A DNA stretch of 64,000 bases from Armillaria gallica (GCA_037576215.1 JBANDB010000005.1:5084001-5148000); one strand, 5' to 3'; shown: positions 35,545 through 48,400, counted from the first letter of the stretch. Numbers and translations: made by a program. Notes: a model not told the origin generated them from the letters alone.

Positions 35545-36881
35545 ATGACGAGCATGGTATATAGTGAGGCTAAACCGACTACCCCCGAAGCGAGTGCGCA
35601 GGAAATCGTCGAAGGAGATGGGAACGACGGGCGTGACAAGAACAAGGGTAATGACAATAAGTTACGCTCCTTTCCTCATTATAATATAATGTACGCTCAC
35701 AAAGAATCGAGTAGAATCACCCCCGAAGCGGCAAGGTCTCAGCTAGGGCAAAAAGAGATGACTTCTGCTCAAGACGCCAACCCTTATCAGCTAATTGTGT
35801 CCGGGTTGACCCCCTTACCTCGCGTGAAAGACTACTTGAAGTCGAGGTACATTCCGGACAGGGTTCCTACGGTCAACATCGCAGTGCTCTACCGTGGCAA
35901 TCGTCCTCTTGTCAAGTGTGTTCACTGGCAAACCTTTCCATGAAGTAAACTTACCCTTCTTGACAGACGCCTGATGAAAATTGCTTTCGCACCGTCGAGG
36001 GATTACCTGATGAATACGGCACTCATCGACCCAGGAGACTTCTCCGTTAATAGGGACCAAGTCGTGCGGTCTTCCCTTATGCCTCAAAGCTTCTTCATCA
36101 TCGGATCAGTGGTCTATAGTGACCTTTTCGGGCTCAATACATCGAAGCAAATTTGCGTTCAACCTCTCGATTTCATGTGGCCGAGAATAGCCGCGGCCGT
36201 GGGGAAGATATTCGACATTGCCCCGAACAAGGCTCTGATGAACAATGGCTACAAGGGGGGCTGTCGTTTTCATCGTGGCTTAGAAGCGGGGACAACAGTG
36301 AGTTGTTTCATTCAAGTTTTTCGGTATGAAGTGTTCACGCTATTGATCAGGCAAAGCTTCTGATACCGAAAGGAAAATTCCTATCGATGGGAAAAGGCAT
36401 GGACCAGGTTCGAGTTTTCAACCGTCATACATTTTAAAGGTCTTCTGATGGAGCATATGAAAAAAGCTATTCGTTCGCGCGATGAACCTGGTCCGTGAAT
36501 TATCTCTTTCAACGCTATCAAAAACTAATTTAGGATGTACGTTTAGTGCCGGTCTTCGATTGTCGTGAATCCTTCAAACTGTCGTCTTATCATATCAAGC
36601 CACAGAACAAAGTAGACCCCGAGAACGGCAGTATCGTCTTAATCATCTTCACCATCGGACGCTACAAGGAGATCAGCTACAGCGTTGCATCTTACAACGT
36701 CCAGGTCGTTCTTCGATTAACGGATCCTCCTACTGAGTCCGACGGCCAGAGACCGGTTATCCCTCTTCCCTCTTACTTGCATGATCTGAAGCCTATCGGA
36801 GTTTCCGGTTCTGACGACGGCGAGGATCTGTTTGCCGTGAACGATAACACAGAAGACGATCCTGCCGAGAACGTGTATTAG
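35545..36881 (+). CDS. Helitron-neighbour protein B (unknown function)
   Basis: Three exons: 35545 to about 35911, about 35968-36298 and about 36537-36881, giving roughly 345 residues. The N-terminus is acidic and Lys/Asp-rich. The second exon contains MKIAFAPSRDYL and SFFIIGSVVYSDLFGL. The last has GSIVLIIFTIGRYK and NVQVVLRLTDPP and a very acidic end. I do not recognise the family. The exon joins are inferred from GT-AG sites and frame; the second intron (about 240 bp) is long for this window and contains an inverted GGACCAGGTTC pair (36401-36411 and 36484-36494). Its position beyond protein A suggests that both may belong to the Helitron neighbourhood. Confidence 0.5.
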
Positions 36882-37170
36882 GTATTTGTGTGGCTTTTTC
36901 GTTGTATGAATATTTTCCCAATTAATTTCTCAAATCTTATGTATAATTAGTCTTGTTCTCGCTAGTTTGCTTCCAACCTTTTTTTCCCTTGCTTATTTTC
37001 CATTTTCTGCAGGTCCAGTGTTCTTTCGTATGATAACGTTCTGTGTACGATAGTTGTAGCTTACGGTTGTCCATGTATGAAAAAATGTAAAATATTTGTA
37101 ATATAACGTTAGTATTTATCTCTAAAATGGAAGGACCTTCGCTTAGTACACATTTCGACCTTTAACCATC

Positions 37171-38411
37171 ATGTTCCTTCAATTTTCGACGACAATCTCT
37201 TTTCCTAAAGAACTGAGCGATCTTATTATCGACTTAGCTTGTTCTGACTCTTTGTCAAGTGCTGCATCACTCAGCCTCGTGTGCCGCCAATGCCGGGACC
37301 ATGCACAGGGCCATTTGGTTCGGGATACACTGCTTTCTCCCATTCACAACAAAGAATCGCCATATCTCTTCTTCTCATCGTCCTGCCATCTTATTCCTTA
37401 CGTCAAAACAATTCGTATTTCCCAGGAGAAAGAGTTCTGGCCCGAAAATACGGACAATGCTATTCGCCTTTTATCCTCCAATGGGGCCCTTACGTTCGTT
37501 GCCGATGGAGTTTTCATTCGCGATCTTCTTTCTTTAGAAACCGACTGGTCCAGCATCACAATTTGTAGGATCCTCGGCTCCGTATACACTGCTGATGAGC
37601 TTTACACCTGGCTTGTCCATTTCACGTCCCTCAGCAACTTGCTGCTTCCCAAGGAGGGTCCTAACACGTTTCTTGTCGCTCCTCACCCCCGTACAGCTCC
37701 GCAACCCATGCCGTTTTCGCTTGACAGCTTCTGTTATCATACAGAGTACGGAAAACAGCAACTGCCGGGCGACATGAAGTTCTCGAAAATCATGCACCCT
37801 TGTTTAGCGAGGCTGAAATCTCTTGAACTTGGTGTTGACGACGACGTCTGGTCATACGTGGAGCAGATGATATACCTCTGTCAACTTACAATAATTAAGC
37901 TTGACTTGAAGTTTCATCGTTGTACGTGTCGCCAGCTACCCACGCGCGATGATAGTTTCTGAATGTGCGCTTAACAGGGACCCCTACTGCTGCTCATCGT
38001 TTTTTGTCGTTGCCGTCTCTTTATGAACTGCAGGAGATGCATTTAACGTTTACAGACGTTGCAGCTGTCGGCCTGTTAGAAACTATTCAACAACTCGGCC
38101 ACTCGAACCAGATAATTCGGCTGACGATAGACGTGGCCATTTGCTCTCCAGTACCGTCCGCACGAATATGGAGGAGGTGGTTAGCTGTTTTGGATGATAA
38201 GGATTACTTTCCTGTCCTCGCGAATATCTGGATAACCATGCACGTCTTCCGACCCTCAGACAACGAGCAGATAGAAGCGATGTATGCCCTTGAAGACAAG
38301 CTTTCAACGATAGTCACTTCACTCGCCACGAACGTTTGGGTGTCTAGTACAGTTCATCAGGAATTTCGAGGTCGATTTTCACCTTTTCCGTACGACCAAT
38401 ACAGAAGATAA
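37171..38411 (+). CDS. F-box protein
   Basis: The first exon (37171 to about 37919) begins with a short segment, then LPKEL-like FPKELSDLIIDLACSD and SLVCRQCRDHAQGHLVRDTLL, the usual form of the fungal F-box. A 50-55-bp intron joins to the second exon ending at 38411. Total is about 390 residues. F-box proteins bring substrates to SCF ubiquitin ligases through Skp1; here the remainder of the protein is of the divergent, leucine-rich type common in Agaricomycetes. No lesion is seen. Confidence 0.7.
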
Positions 38412-38609
38412 TTTTTTGGGATAACTCTGACCTTGACTTCGACGCTTTGTACTTTTTAGAATACGCGATGGTCCCAACATTGGAAAATAAGGGTAAATTA
38501 TGACTGATATATCCAAACCACGCGAATAGCACGTTGCTCTAAAACCCGACGTATAAAATGAAGCGCTCTGGTGTCTAAGACGTTCGTCACCAGCTTGTTC
38601 ATAACTCTA

Positions 38610-40142
38610 ATGGCATCTAACACTGAAACTAGTCTCGAAGCGGCCTTCCCATGGGATGTTGCCAGTTTGTTCTCACCTGCCGCAATGGAACAGATAATTC
38701 CCAAGAAGGCAGACTCTAATCCTCTCTCTACTGAGACTGCGGACATTCATACCTCATCCTTGCATCTAGAAGACGACGTCTACTTTCCTCCGGACGTGCA
38801 GCTGCTGCTGCACTAACTGAACGGCCTACTTCCCATTCTATCTGGCGGACGGCAGAGACAGAACTTCTGGAACAGCCTAGCATTGTCCCTCCCATTTCTA
38901 TGCCCGAAACTTCTTCAACTCCGTTTTCAGCACTTGTTGAACATCAACCACGGTTCTCTCCATTCACATCCGGCGAGCCTCCGAGTGCTAGATCCTCGAC
39001 CATCAGCGGTGCAGGGATTGACGCGGGGTACCAGGTTGTCGACGTCGGCCAGGCTGCAACTCGTCCGGTGCTTCAACCAGTACTCCAATTGCCTTCTAAC
39101 ATCGCCTCCCCTTCTACTACATCCAAGTTCCTGTCCCTGTTGTAACACCTAGCATCAGAGGAAATGGAGAGAACACTGCTATCAGTAACCCGCTCGACGC
39201 TGAGGATTACCAACTCGTTGACCCGACCGAAATCCCGGGATATGTCGGAGCCGCACGTGCAGTGACGTCTTCTGAAACATTGCACTTGGACGTTGGCCCC
39301 AATAATGTCACAGGAAACGACCCCGTCCAGGGTTTATACCACTGGAATAAGAGGACCGTCGAGGTAAGTCGGTTCACGTTGAGACCGGGAACGCTGTTAA
39401 TACTTGTATAGGTTCCTCGAGTTAGCCACAGAGCACGAAAAAAGGCTTATCGTGCGCTCTTATTGTCTCAGGCAAGTTATTGATACCCTGGGAATCCCAC
39501 ACGATAACCTTTTCCTCAGTTCTTTGAGATTGCGAGTCGTTACGACGGCGAGTTCCCCTCTAGGCAAGCAAATCCCAATTGGCAGCGAGAGACGACAGAA
39601 TGGTCGCTAAATATGTATTATCTCTTGAATGCCATGGGTCCTAGAGAACGTCGTCTTTCTGATATTGTTTGTCCTCCTGACATAAGATCAAGAATGGTCC
39701 TTCAAAATCTAGGATTCCCTGCAGGTGAATCCCGAATTCGCAGCTTCGGTGATAGGTATTCAGAGATGATGAACTGGACCATATTCCCGGTACTAATGCC
39801 CTCGAGGGTATGTTCTCAACTGCTGAAGTACGTGACTCAATAAAGGCTGAAGATTATGAGTTACAGTGCACCTATTGTCGAGCAAACGCGAGGATCTGTT
39901 ACTTCACCAATCCCGAGTTAAGGCCCGTCAAATGCCGTCAATGCACACTGGCCAGAGCTTCTTGTTCAAATCAGGACACCCCCTTCAATAACAATGGAAG
40001 TACGAGCATTTCCACCAACCGTAAACAGCTGGCGGAAACGCTTCATGACATTGCCGGACGGCTCGACACCGGCCCACCTGATAAAGCAACACGAGATCTC
40101 ATGACCGACACGTTGTATTCGGCGTGGTCGCTTTCAGTATGA
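38610..40142 (+). CDS. Hypothetical protein with a Cys-rich motif (paralogue 1)
   Basis: A multi-exon gene model of moderate quality. It starts MASNTETSLE (38610), passes an intron near 38800, a Ser/Thr-rich stretch, and an intron near 39364-39411 after HWNKRTVE with the next exon starting VPR. Its end (about 39830-40142) carries CTYCRANARIC and CRQCTLARASC and a helical tail. The Cys arrangement suggests a zinc site. The 5' half, the VPR exon and the helical tail resemble 43401-44037 in order, so the two are likely distant paralogues. The frame between 39400 and 39620 needs at least one more intron; the model is uncertain there. Confidence 0.45.
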
Positions 40143-40496
40143 TTGAGAATGACACCATGGTTCGTAGTCGAGTTTTCGGTTCTCATCCGTTGTACTTGTA
40201 ACCTGATTTCTCTTTTGTTGTACTTGTATCCGATTGACGTCTCTTTATTTGTTAGTCGTATGTACCTGTAGTTATCTAAAGTAAAACAGACAAGTGAGAA
40301 AATACAGAAAAAAAAGGCGGGGCTTAACGGCTCTGCCGCTATAAAAAAAGAGAATACGGGGAAATGGGCGGGGGAAGACAGAAATCGGAAAATCGGCCGA
40401 AGGTTGCGGATCACAGAAAAAGGTTACGTAAGTAACGGTCATCAGATCTGCCAGTGAACGGCTCCTCGCGGTCTCACTTGCTTCTACTTGCCCACC
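40143..40496. other. Intergenic, no gene seen
   Basis: This spacer contains two similar TTGTACTTGTA words and a short GC-rich inverted repeat (GCGG...CCGC near 40316-40341). It could hold the promoter of the next gene. Confidence 0.4.
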
Positions 40497-41785
40497 ATGA
40501 TCACTATTTCTCATAAGAATTTGCGGCTGAATATGCAGCATACTTGCGCTGAATCTGAGTTGCAGCCTAATCATACTATTCTCAACTACGATTTTCTCAT
40601 CGCGGCGTCTCTTCTTGTGTGGCCAGACCTAGACCCTTTTGAGATAGCCGACGATGAAGATGAGGAAGAAGCCGACGACGAACCTGAATCTCAAGTAACA
40701 CATTTGGCAATTGACGGTGATTTCGACAACTACCAGAACCCCTGCCCCTTGAGTCTCTTAACCCGACCGTTGCCGCTGTTACATACCCTTCAGCTCTATT
40801 CGGTCGTACTCAAGTCCGTCCGCAATCTCGAATATTACCTCGACGACTTGAAGAGACTCGCGGTATGGGATAGCCATGTATCGGCTCAGGGATTGTTTCT
40901 TTTACTGCGCAGCACTACCTCGCTGACCCACTTCGCATTGGGTGGAAAGAAGGCTCAGATTATTGAAGACTCAGAAGATCCTCGGACTCAGACGGTAGTC
41001 CCGCCTCCTTCTTTTCCGCGAACTCTGCAATACCTCCATCTGAACATTTGTGCTCTAGTCAATTGGCAAGGGAACTCGGTCGAGAACCCCTGCGTCCATG
41101 GATAGTGTCGTGGTTGGGTCATCTCCAAGGACCTCTCTCGTTGACAACTTTAGAGTGCAAACTGTTTACGAATGATGTACGGCTGCCGAGGAGGATAATA
41201 TCCCTCGCCGAAGAATCTTTGGAAGAACTGAGTCTGTTTTTCAATGGTAAGCAGGCAGCCTGTGATTGTGTACTATATACTCACGCATTCGTCTCAGAGA
41301 CGCACGTCGGATGTGCTTACGTATATCTCGGTCACTTACAAAAACTACAAAGACTCGATGTCTGGTGTGAAGAGTCTCGAGTCGCCGATGTCGTCGAGAT
41401 GTTACGGTCCATCACAACAACCACCTTCCAACGACTCTCCATATATATCCCTTTGACATCTTTCGATTTGTCATTCGCGTCTTTGAACACTCTCAATGTC
41501 GCAGCTCATCAAGGGATGCTTTTGACCAATCGTGAAGTCCACATCTACCTTTTATGCAAAAATGCAGCGCAGCAGCTCGAAATGAGACAGGTGTACAGAG
41601 GGATCATCGTTGGTCGCCTGTTTCGTGTCATCGAGCTAGGACGTCTAACAATTCACTGGTTCTGCGATAACGAATTTGCCAACAAATTCTGCACTCGTCC
41701 AGGTGAGAGCGTTTCAGCAGCAATTTTAGCTGCGACTGAAAAGTCAAGTATAGTCTGGAATTGTGCCGATGATCGATGTTATTAG
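40497..41785 (+). CDS. LRR-like protein, tandem paralogue 1 (possibly frameshifted)
   Basis: The start ATG is at 40497 (MITISHKNLRLNM). The protein has an acidic stretch (DDEDEEEADDE) followed by repeated leucine-rich blocks (VTHLAIDG, LLTRPLPLLHTLQL, LTHFALGG, LQYLHLN), as in F-box-associated LRR proteins, but no F-box itself. An intron lies near 41247-41298. Compared with the paralogue at 42012, about 10 extra bases at 41069-41080 shift the frame before LRPWIVSWLG. Either splicing removes this or the gene is broken. It ends at TAG 41783-41785. Confidence 0.6.
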
Positions 41786-42011
41786 CTGTGCAAAAGATGT
41801 AGCGTGCGGGGACCGATGCATGGGCAATGCAAACTGTATTATAATATAATCTAAATGCGCTTGAACCAGCAAGCAATTCGTAGCGACATTCTCTGCAACC
41901 ACATGTATGTAACCACGTATAGCGATTGGCATTCGCTATAGGCCGGACCCATTCACGTGGCTGCATCTCTTACACCCTGATGTAATACACCAGACACAAT
42001 TCTCCTCCACG

Positions 42012-43203
42012 ATGATCACTGTTTCTCGGAAAACTATACGCCTGAACATGCGGCACCGATGCTGCGAAGCACTTTCACAACGTTCACGGCGGATAGTAAA
42101 CACCGATTTTCTGATTGCCGCTTCCCCCATCGTATGGCCTGATCTAAATCCCGTCGAAATAGCCGGCGAGGACATCGACGACGAAATTAACGAGGAACCT
42201 GATTCAGCGGTGACACACATTGTAATAGACTGCGACATTGACAACTTCGAGAATTCTTGCCCTTTAGATCTTTTGACAAGACCGCTCCCCCTATTACACA
42301 CGGTTCAGCTTCATTCCGTTGCGCTGAAGTCGATAGAGAACGTTAATTATGACCTCGACAATTTGAAGCGGCTCTCTATCTGGGACAGCCATGTATCTAC
42401 CCAAGGGCTGTTCCATCTACTGCGCGGCATCACATCACTAACCCACTTCGCGTTGGGAGGAAAGAACACCCGAGTAATCGAAGACTCTGGCGATCCTCTG
42501 ACCCAGTCAGTCGTCCCACCCCCTTCATTTCCTCGATCACTGCATTATTTGCATCTTAACATCTGCGCTCTCGTCAATTGGCAGGGGAGAAGCCCGCTAC
42601 GTCCACGAATCGTTTCGTGGTTAGGACGTCTGCACGGTACTCCGGCATTGAACAGTTTTGAGTGCAAGGTGTTCACAAGCGATATTCGCATGCCAAGGAA
42701 TATAGTCTCTCTCGCAAAAGATACTCTGCAAAAATTGAGTTTCTTCTTCGTAGGTACGTGCGTAGCTCGTGTCATGACTTGTCTCCACCTAATCGTGCAG
42801 AGACCCACATCGGGAGCGCCTTCATAAACCTTCGCCATTTGCGAAATTTACGAAGGCTCGATGTGCTGTGTGTAGAGTCTAGAGTCACTGACGTCGCCAA
42901 GATGTTGTGCTCTATCACAACCACCACTTTCCAACGACTCTCTATCTATATTCCGTTGACTTCCTTCGAGCTCTCGTTTGCCTCCTTGAACACCCTTAAC
43001 GTCGCAGCCCAGCAAGGAAACCTCGCCAAATTCACTTCTACCTGTTATGCACGAACGGTTCTCAACAAGAAGAGATGAAAAAGGTGTACAGCGAAATAAT
43101 CCTCAGTCGCCTAAATCACGTTCACAAAATGGGAAGATTGACGATTACCTGGTTCTTTGACGATGATTTTGAAAGCAAATTCCGGGATTGTCCCAGTAAG
43201 TGA
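42012..43203 (+). CDS. LRR-like protein, tandem paralogue 2 (possibly frameshifted)
   Basis: Direct paralogue of 40497-41785, starting MITVSRKTIRLNM at 42012, with the same acidic stretch, LRR-like blocks and intron position (42754-42800). Here the LRPRIVSWLG segment is in frame, but a later indel near 43030 puts the conserved C-terminal part (HFYLLC...WFFDDDF) in another frame. The two copies are thus damaged at different places. The gene may end after a further intron beginning near 43196. Function unknown. Confidence 0.6.
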
Positions 43204-43400
43204 ACGCTGACACCTTCGACAAAGGCTGATTCTTCGTTTTAGCATGGTACTGTGCATATGATTAAGTACAAAAGAGTAAAACGAAGGGAAGCGTGCAAAT
43301 GTCGCAGTGCATACAACTTCTTGTACATCACGTGCTGACAGATAAATGTACGTGAATTCAAACGAGCAATATGTCTCACATCTTCATCACCGTGCCCCTA

Positions 43401-44037
43401 ATGACCTCCAATAACGACACCGCCATGCGAGCCAGTAAGTACTGAACAATAACAAGCTGGCTGTTATCACGAGATGTTTCCAGCTACTGAACAGCCAGAT
43501 GCAAATAATAGCGAGCGGGTGGCTTCAAGACGCACTGTTATCAATGGTGCGACACGGCCTATATTCCCTACTGGCAGTACAGCGACTGCAGTATTAATTG
43601 GCGGTCCCACATTCCACACCATGTGGAGGGCACGTTCTGGAGAAAGTAGCCCTCGGAATACTTATGTCGGGGACGCAGGGTTTCCAACAGCTGCTGCTGC
43701 AACAGATACAGAGATTGCCGCACCGAACAGCATCAACCGTTCGCTCGCTGTTCCTTCCGAACCACTTCACCACCAGTTCCAGTTGCAAACAGATGGAGCT
43801 GGAGCTTCGACCGAGAGCATAACACTGGACGACAACGCTGACCTAGATGTACGTCTTATTCCAATCCGACAGCTGTGCAATGTTAAAATATCGCGCTAGG
43901 TTCCTCGATTGGATCGTCATCTTTTAGCCGCTATATTTCGATACATAGCAAATGAGCTCGATAGTGCAGTTCCCGATGACGACTTACGCGTACTGGTCGC
44001 TGCAATGTCGTACTTGCTACAATACACAACTTCATGA
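43401..44037 (+). CDS. Hypothetical protein (paralogue 2)
   Basis: Three short exons: MTSNNDTAMRA (from 43401; an upstream in-frame ATG lies at 43371), a Thr/Ala/Ser-rich middle exon, then an exon starting VPRLDRHLLAAIFRYI and ending at TGA 44035-44037, about 180 residues. The short N-terminus, a VPR exon after an intron, and the helical end with a spaced LD...P.D pattern recall the gene at 38610-40142. No known domain is seen. Confidence 0.5.
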
Positions 44038-44188
44038 AAGGTATGAAGTCACTCTAATCCGCATGGAATAGACGTTTCACGCAACTCACTTTTCGAATAG
44101 TAACGTACAAGTGATTAAGTCAACGCAAGTATGTGGAAAGCAACGTGAAAATTTATGGCATTAAAAATCAGCATCCGTTGTACTTATA

Positions 44189-45411
44189 TTATCGCGATGA
44201 GAAAACACTACAGCGATACGGAAATGGGACGTACAATACATGCTCTTGATACCCAGTACGACCGACATATGCCTTGGAATACTCCGAGACTCGTTTCTCG
44301 AAGAAATTGGTCTTCCCTTCCAGCGATATCATCTCAATAAAATCAAAAGGATTGGTCGAGTGATAGACTCGATTGCTTCCCAAATCTACGAGCAACCGAT
44401 CCGTCACAAACTTGATATATTCGATCATACCGCTAGCGTTCATCCCGAGAATGGGTGACTTCAATGCATCTGCAGTAAAAACCCGTGGAGCGTGAGTGAG
44501 CAAAAATTAATGACCTTGCCAGAACAATTGTTCGACCTCGGACGCCTCGATAATGATAGCTCGTAGCTCTTCTTCCTTCGGCCGATTTCTCAACCGTGAA
44601 AACACGTAACAAGCAAACTGAGTGTGTAGTGCTTCATCGCGGGCGATTAGTTCGTTGGAGAACGTAAACCCGGGCATCAAACCCCTCTTCTTCAGCCAGA
44701 ATATAGTGGCGAATGAACCTGAGAAAAAATCCCCTCTACTGCAGCGAAAGCAGCAATCCGAGTGGCAAACGACCGCTCGCTTTTGATCCACTTTATCGCC
44801 CATGCAGCTTTCCTTTTACAGCTGGGATTCCGGCAAAGGCGTGGAAAAGCAAACTACGCTCCTGTGCATCTCGGATAAACGTATCGATCAACAGAGAGTA
44901 TACCTCCCAATGTACATTCTCAATCATCACCTGAAACCCGTAGAATAACCTAAATTCTGGAACTTGAACCTCGCACATGAACCGTTCTACTAGGTTCTCG
45001 CCAACAATTGAGTCAGCAGTGGCAAAGAAGGCAAGAACATGACGAAACATCGCTCGTTCTTCCTCTGTAAGAGAGGTTTCCCATTGAACGCGATCTGATG
45101 CAAGGTTCATTTCTTCTGCAGACCAAACTGATGCCTGAGCTTTCTTGTAGAAGTCATACGCCTGTGAAACAAATAAGCAACAAGACTACATTGCTTAAAT
45201 AAAGTTATACTTCAGGATATCGAATAGGTAGAAGAACAAGACGTTCTTCAGAAGCTGTAAGGACGGGTTCGATGGGATAATCTGAACTTTTAGGTGTATC
45301 GGTCATAATGGTGCACAAGGTACAATGGAAGTACTTCTGAGACATCAAGACCGCATGTTCATCAAATCGGAGAACCCCGGGAAAGAATCGGGGACCCGGT
45401 GCCTGCACCGC
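44189..45411 (-). pseudogene. RNR2: Broken ribonucleotide reductase small subunit, fused to kinase K2
   Basis: Minus-strand copy of the R2 subunit of class I ribonucleotide reductase, which supplies the tyrosyl radical for dNTP synthesis. The first recognisable exon (to 45206) ends RYPE; a 48-bp intron joins to YDFYKKAQASVWSAEE. Conserved pieces follow: the iron-ligand region ATADSIVGENLVERF, ENVHWEVYSLLID (Glu, His and the radical Tyr present), [25 protein letters not shown], and after an intron near 44505 SPILGMN and [13 protein letters not shown]. Two single-base deletions break the frame, near 44800-44812 and near 44722-44730. The usual C-terminus that docks the large subunit is replaced by unrelated sequence. 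The kinase frame runs straight into its first exon. The product cannot be a working R2. Confidence 0.9.
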
Positions 45412-48400
45412 TACGATGAGGTATTGAAGAGTTGGTCGATCGGAAGGTTCATAGGCCCAACATCGTACCATGAGTTCCCACCATAAATCAGTCTTTGCCA
45501 GGTGTTTCGGGCGTGGAGGATGCTTCTTCCGAACGCTGACATTCATGATAACGGCTCCATCGTTTAAGTCGCTCCAGGGCATTGACCCGTCGAATACCTT
45601 GCAGGGGGTCAGTGATCGATCAATAATCGTGGAAGAAAGGTATACCTCAAAGTACACACATGCCAGGGAATATACATCAGCCGAAAGGCTGTTGGGGCTG
45701 CCGTTGAGGACCTCTGGAGGCTGCCATTTTACGGTGCCACCCTTTCGCGATGATGAAGAAGTTCCGAAGAAAGTGATACCCATCACAAAGGATATACCGA
45801 AATCCGCAATAACCGCTCTATGGTCATCGGTGATCAGGATATTATCCTGGTTTTAGTTAAACGTGAGACATATCTAGGGAAAATGCTCTAGAACGCACTC
45901 CTTTAAGGTCACCATGAACGAGGAACAATTTATGTAGGTAGTTCATGCCACGCGTGATGTCTAGAGCCTACTCATATGTTAAGATATATCAAAGAAGCAG
46001 TGAACGATTCAATTCTTACGAGGCTATGCCGATCAGGATTGTCAACATTGCTCAAATATTGCCGAAGAGGTCCATTAGTCATGAATGGTGACACCAGGCA
46101 GTAGGATGAAGGGCCAGGGTCACAGTAAATGCCGTAGAAAGGTAGGACATTAGGGTGATCACATTGCCCCCAGATAATGGCTTCTCGGGTCATTTTCTGT
46201 AGAAAGAGACGTCACGTTGACTCTTTGATTTGCGAGATGATGGAGCAACACACCCGCAAGACTTTCTTAACATTATTTTCCCCTGTGAATATTCTGCCTT
46301 GTTTGATAGCAACTTCCGTTCCTCCGACCTCACCTTTCCACAAGTCACCAAAATGCCCTCGTGCAAACGGATGTGTGCCTGTCCTGTTGAAGCCTCCAAT
46401 CGTGAGACACCGGGGAACGCAGTCGTACACGCGTGATAACTTGAGGGAGGTTTTGAGAAAAGTGCGCTTGTATGATAATGGAAGACCCCGTATATCTAGG
46501 AGCTAGCTGACGCTGAGTTACTGACAGAACATATGGGCGGAAACAGTTCTTACGTCCTGGAGAAAATCCAAAGTGGATTGGGCTTGGATAATAGGTAGGT
46601 CTGATAATTGTTCGTATATCTCTGATTTGGAAAGTACCGTCGCGACCTTCTTAGCTAATTCGTTCGTAGTAGCATCGAGAATATGCCAGGGTCCCGGCTC
46701 TCTGCTCGCGTCTAGAAGTGCATCTACAATAGCCTGTTCCTGTGGGTAGCTAATATATGAGATATTTGGATGAGAGCTCACCTCGTCCTCCGAGACGTCT
46801 GTCGACAATACAGGGATAGTTTCCGTGTATCCCATTCCAAAAAGAGTACCTGTTTCATTGATAGGCAGTACTTCGTGATCAGCAATCATCTCATGATAGG
46901 ATAAGGAGGCTGTATTCGATGCTCCATCCCCAGGACGAGATGACGAAGATGAAAACTTTGACATCTTAGTGTTCAGTCGTCTCTGTACAAACGGTAGCTT
47001 TGACGAGCTAGATCCGGTAGAGGAAATGTTTGAATCATCCCGCTGACTCGACAAAGACACGGTGGCAAATGAATCGAGGTGTTGATATCGCATAGTTGTA
47101 TCAGACGTTTGATGTCCGATCCTATGTTCGACACCTGGAAGTATATTCGAAGATTTAGCTGACATAGGAACTTGGTCTCCCTCAACCCTGCTGCCTAGAA
47201 TACTGACATCTAGCGTGGACGATGAGCCGCCGATCCTGCCTTTAAGTCGACGTTCTTCTTCCAGTTTCTTCAGTCCCGGGAATGGGAATAACTTGGAGCT
47301 TTGATACTGGTGGTAGTCAAGCCCTGAAGCAGGAGGAACAGGCGACATGGAGGAGGGGATCAAAGAAGGCACCGAAGCAGAAGCAGACGACAAGTGCATG
47401 ATCTTGGATTGTCGGGCAACTCGTGTACTTCCATCACGCTTGTCCGTCCTGCCGATGTCAAGACTCGCCCTACATTCATGGCCGATACTGGAATCTGTGC
47501 GATCCCGCACTTCCCGTGATCCAAAACCATCGGACCGTGAACGACTCCTGGAACGAGGACTGATGAAGCTTGTGATCTTCTCCCAAGTGTTGATAGAGGT
47601 CGTATCTCCATTGCTACGTTTGGATGCATCAATGTCTGCTATCCGACCATCCAAATCTACGAAGTTGGTATTGAGAGGTGTTTGGTCTTCCTGCGCGGGT
47701 GACGCCACCACAGACAGCCGAAATGGTACTAACAATGATCGAGAGGAAACAGGTCCATCACTCGTGTGCGCCAAGGAAGTAGAGAGAATGGCCACTGGAG
47801 GCAGCGAGGGTGGAGTCTGGAATGATGTCGTGTCTGAGGGTATTTCGGATTCTATAACTACGCTGTGTCGTGAAATCGATGGCGCGCGCGGGGATGAAAG
47901 ATCTGCATCCTGCTGCAGATATGATACAGGAGTGCTTGATGGCGGACGATCTTCAATGCTGGATTCATTATCCTTATCTTGGTTTATGTCGTCATCGTCT
48001 GGCAAGCGGATTTCTAGATCTAGGTGGGATAAGTACCACTATGTTCGAGAATGAACCACACTGACCTGGGGGGGCAATCCAACTGACCTCACGACCATGA
48101 CCATAGCGTAATCGAAGGTGAGATGTACCGGTAGGATACAGGACCTCTTCCTCGTCATCTTCATCATCTTCCTCTTCAACAATTATGCCTCTCCACCTTG
48201 CTGGTGCTGGTCGATCCTTCTCGGTGGATTTTCTTTCCAGAGTAAGGAGAGGGGATGATTTCATTCGTTTCGGGATTGCGCTTGTACTGGGGAAATGCTT
48301 TGTAGACCTGAATCCCGTCCAGATATTAGGTAATATGTCTGGATGATGCTGAGTTAGAGGTGATGGTGTAGGAGGCGGGGTGAGTAGTAGTGGCATCGGC

